From Methylotenera sp. (GTDB lineage: Bacteria > Pseudomonadota > Gammaproteobacteria > Burkholderiales > Methylophilaceae), in contig JABFQV010000002.1 of NCBI GenBank assembly GCA_013141495.1, positions 248,001-312,000 of the forward strand: a stretch of 64,000 nucleotides of DNA, written 5' to 3'. Position 1 is the stretch's first letter, and every line of letters begins with the position of its first letter. Of the stretch, positions 61,879-64,000 are shown piece after piece. The notes beneath the pieces were generated by a model. It had not been told where the DNA came from. It did no database searches and worked only from the letters and a program-made list of their open reading frames with translations. Made by a program: the position numbers and the translations under genes.

Positions 61879-64000
61879 ATGAACAACCACGACAACTGCA
61901 AAACAATGCAACAACTTTTGCCGACATTGAACAAATGCTTATCCGCAAAAAAACTTTCTTTTGCCTTTTTAGTCATGGCGTTATTTTGCACGGGGTTAGC
62001 GCAAGCCGCATCAAGAACTTACTTCATGTATTTTAATAATGGCACTGCACTCACACAGCCACCAGTAACTACTAACACTATTTGTCCTGTAGCTAACGAT
62101 ACTGAGCTAGCGTCAGTCACAGGCATTGCTTTGATGGCTGATACTGACAATACGACTTGCGTCCCATCCACCAGTAGAGATGTTAAGTGGGATAGTGCTA
62201 CTCCAACGCTTAGCGTTTATTATAACGGCACTGGTTACGCCTCTGCGATGAACATCACTGGCACCAGTATTGGCATCAGGGCTCGTTCTCAATCAGGCAC
62301 ACAGACACTCACCGTCAATTTATTTTATACCACGCCGAGTAATAATAAAGTTTACTTCTCGGGCACACCAGCTACGCAAACAGGCATCAGCAGCCGAGCT
62401 GATTACACCATAAATCTTACAGGGCTGTCAGCTTCAAATGTGCCGGCAGGCTCGAAGCTTGGTGTAGAATTTTCATGGACCGCTAGTAGTGGTATGCGCT
62501 TATCTATCAATCAAAGTTCGAATAACGACAAACTCATTGTAAATGAAACTACAGCAACTCCGGTCGTCCCTCCCACCCCGATAGCGGAATATCGTTTCGA
62601 CGAAAATAGTTGGTCTGGTGCGCCTGGTCAGGTAATTGACGCTATTGCAGGCAATAATGGCACGGCTATCAATGGTGTGATAACGACTAACAGCACAGGT
62701 ATTGGTCAGGGCATCTGTCGATTAGGTGTGTTCGATGGTAATAATGATTACGTTGAAGTCCCTACCATCTACAATCAGCTCAAAGGAACCTTTTCGTTTA
62801 GCGCTTGGTTAAACACGACTCAAGTCGGCAACAACATCGACTGGCAAGCGCCTGGCATCACTGGTGTTGAGGAGAATGGTGGGCAAGATGATGTTTTTAT
62901 CGGCTGGCTAGATGCGAGCGGACGCATCGGGCTTAATGTCAAAAATGACAATTCTTTTACATCAACCTCTTCAGTCAATAACGGCCAATGGCACCATGTT
63001 GTTTTTACAAGAGATATGGCCACTGGCATTACCAAGATCTATGTTGATGGTGCGCTACAAAACACTCGTACCCAAGGCACAGGCGCAATCGGAAACACTT
63101 TTAATGGCATAGGCATCGTACGCAATACATCACCATCAAATGCTCCAAAATACTTCAATGGCAAACTTGATGAAATCTTGATTTTTAACAACATTTTAAC
63201 CGATGCAAATGTCACACAAATCTACTCAAATCAATCAACTGGTAAAAATTGGGATGGGTCGGCACGTATTTGTAGTGGAGGCTTTGACCATATTCAGATT
63301 GAGCACCCAAGCGGCAATGGTGTGACTTGCTCACCAACCACACTAACGATAAAAGCCTGTGCAAACGCAGCATGTACGACACTTTATACTGGGGGCGTGT
63401 CTGGCGCGCTAACAGCAACAGGTACGGGTACGGCGAACTGGGGTGATGGCACCGCAAATTTCAATATTCCAGCCAGTGGCTCAGTCACTAAAACTTTACA
63501 GCTAACTTCGGTAAATACCAATGTATCAACAACATTAGGCGCGGCATCAATCACTCCAGCCCCAACGGCAACTACAAGTTGCAACTTTGCGGGTTGCGTT
63601 TACACAGCCTTCAACTCAGGTTTTATTTTTAATATTCTTGATCACGTAGCTGGCGTTACGCAAACAGTCTCTATTAGTGCCGTCAAAAAATCAGACACCT
63701 CAAATGCCTGCGTTCCAGGCTTGGCTAACGTTACGCGTACACTGCAAATGGCATGTAGTTACATCAACCCCAGTACTGGCACTTTACCTATGCTAGTAAA
63801 CGGAAGATATTTGAACAGCGCGAACAGCGCGAGCGCAATGTGCGCGTCATCCAACCCCGTTAGCCTGATTTTCAACAACACAGGTATAGCAGATGCAACA
63901 CTTAGCTACCCTGATGTTGGCAACATGCGGTTAACTGTAGCCTATGCAGGTTCTGCGGCGACAGGCGACGCTGGGTTATCGATTAATGGGACCGATACGT
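61879..64000 (+). CDS. mshQ: MshQ-like secreted protein with LamG domain, truncated by window edge
   Basis: Open from ATG 61879 to window end; signal peptide; LamG-like AEYRFDENSW...GVFDGNNDYVEVP...FSFSAWLNT...NNGQWHHVVFTRD; not in ORF track. Confidence 0.85.
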   Translation, partial: MNNHDNCKTMQQLLPTLNKCLSAKKLSFAFLVMALFCTGLAQAASRTYFMYFNNGTALTQPPVTTNTICPVANDTELASVTGIALMADTDNTTCVPSTSRDVKWDSATPTLSVYYNGTGYASAMNITGTSIGIRARSQSGTQTLTVNLFYTTPSNNKVYFSGTPATQTGISSRADYTINLTGLSASNVPAGSKLGVEFSWTASSGMRLSINQSSNNDKLIVNETTATPVVPPTPIAEYRFDENSWSGAPGQVIDAIAGNNGTAINGVITTNSTGIGQGICRLGVFDGNNDYVEVPTIYNQLKGTFSFSAWLNTTQVGNNIDWQAPGITGVEENGGQDDVFIGWLDASGRIGLNVKNDNSFTSTSSVNNGQWHHVVFTRDMATGITKIYVDGALQNTRTQGTGAIGNTFNGIGIVRNTSPSNAPKYFNGKLDEILIFNNILTDANVTQIYSNQSTGKNWDGSARICSGGFDHIQIEHPSGNGVTCSPTTLTIKACANAACTTLYTGGVSGALTATGTGTANWGDGTANFNIPASGSVTKTLQLTSVNTNVSTTLGAASITPAPTATTSCNFAGCVYTAFNSGFIFNILDHVAGVTQTVSISAVKKSDTSNACVPGLANVTRTLQMACSYINPSTGTLPMLVNGRYLNSANSASAMCASSNPVSLIFNNTGIADATLSYPDVGNMRLTVAYAGSAATGDAGLSINGTDT

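Overview
The window looks like a chromosomal segment of a methylotrophic betaproteobacterium. Methylophilaceae-like is an inference from the PQQ operon, the gene content and the gyrA-serC-pheA-hisC order. Left to right: (i) a minus-strand surface-glycan island: pseG (cut by the window edge), a HisF/HisH/N-acetyl-sugar amidotransferase trio, pseF, pseC, pseB, fcl, gmd, manC, a MarR-type EPS regulator and a phosphomannomutase, with a MntA/HepT toxin-antitoxin pair and a truncated BRO-N gene between fcl and gmd; (ii) an accessory patch at 13.3-16.8 kb with VapBC-like, MazEF-like and Phd/PIN modules, a short repeat recurring near cassette boundaries, and two gene fragments (a MarR-EPS remnant and an internally deleted hslR-like mini-ORF); (iii) housekeeping genes (Lon-like protease, moaE/moaD, rmuC, CHASE2/SH3/M48 genes, ppk2, ion channel, AI-2E transporter, YigZ, HerA-like ATPase); (iv) a sulfate assimilation locus (cysB, TauE-like, cysI, DUF934, cysH, cysD, cysN, fdxA); (v) a UvrD-like helicase with an apparent inserted nuclease-like segment and C-terminal zinc fingers, plus a YgjP-like metallopeptidase; (vi) pqqABCDE, including an unlisted 23-aa pqqA and a MITE-like palindrome between pqqB and pqqC; (vii) hisC-pheA-serC-gyrA; (viii) an MSHA-like type IV pilus operon with a strong sigma-54 promoter motif, palindromic repeats and a PIN-domain TA pair inside it, ending in a truncated MshQ-like LamG protein. 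I see no rRNA, tRNA or CRISPR array. I found no clearly new multi-gene system. The most unusual features are the TA/repeat/gene-fragment patch at 13.3-16.8 kb and the repeat-remodelled pilus operon.
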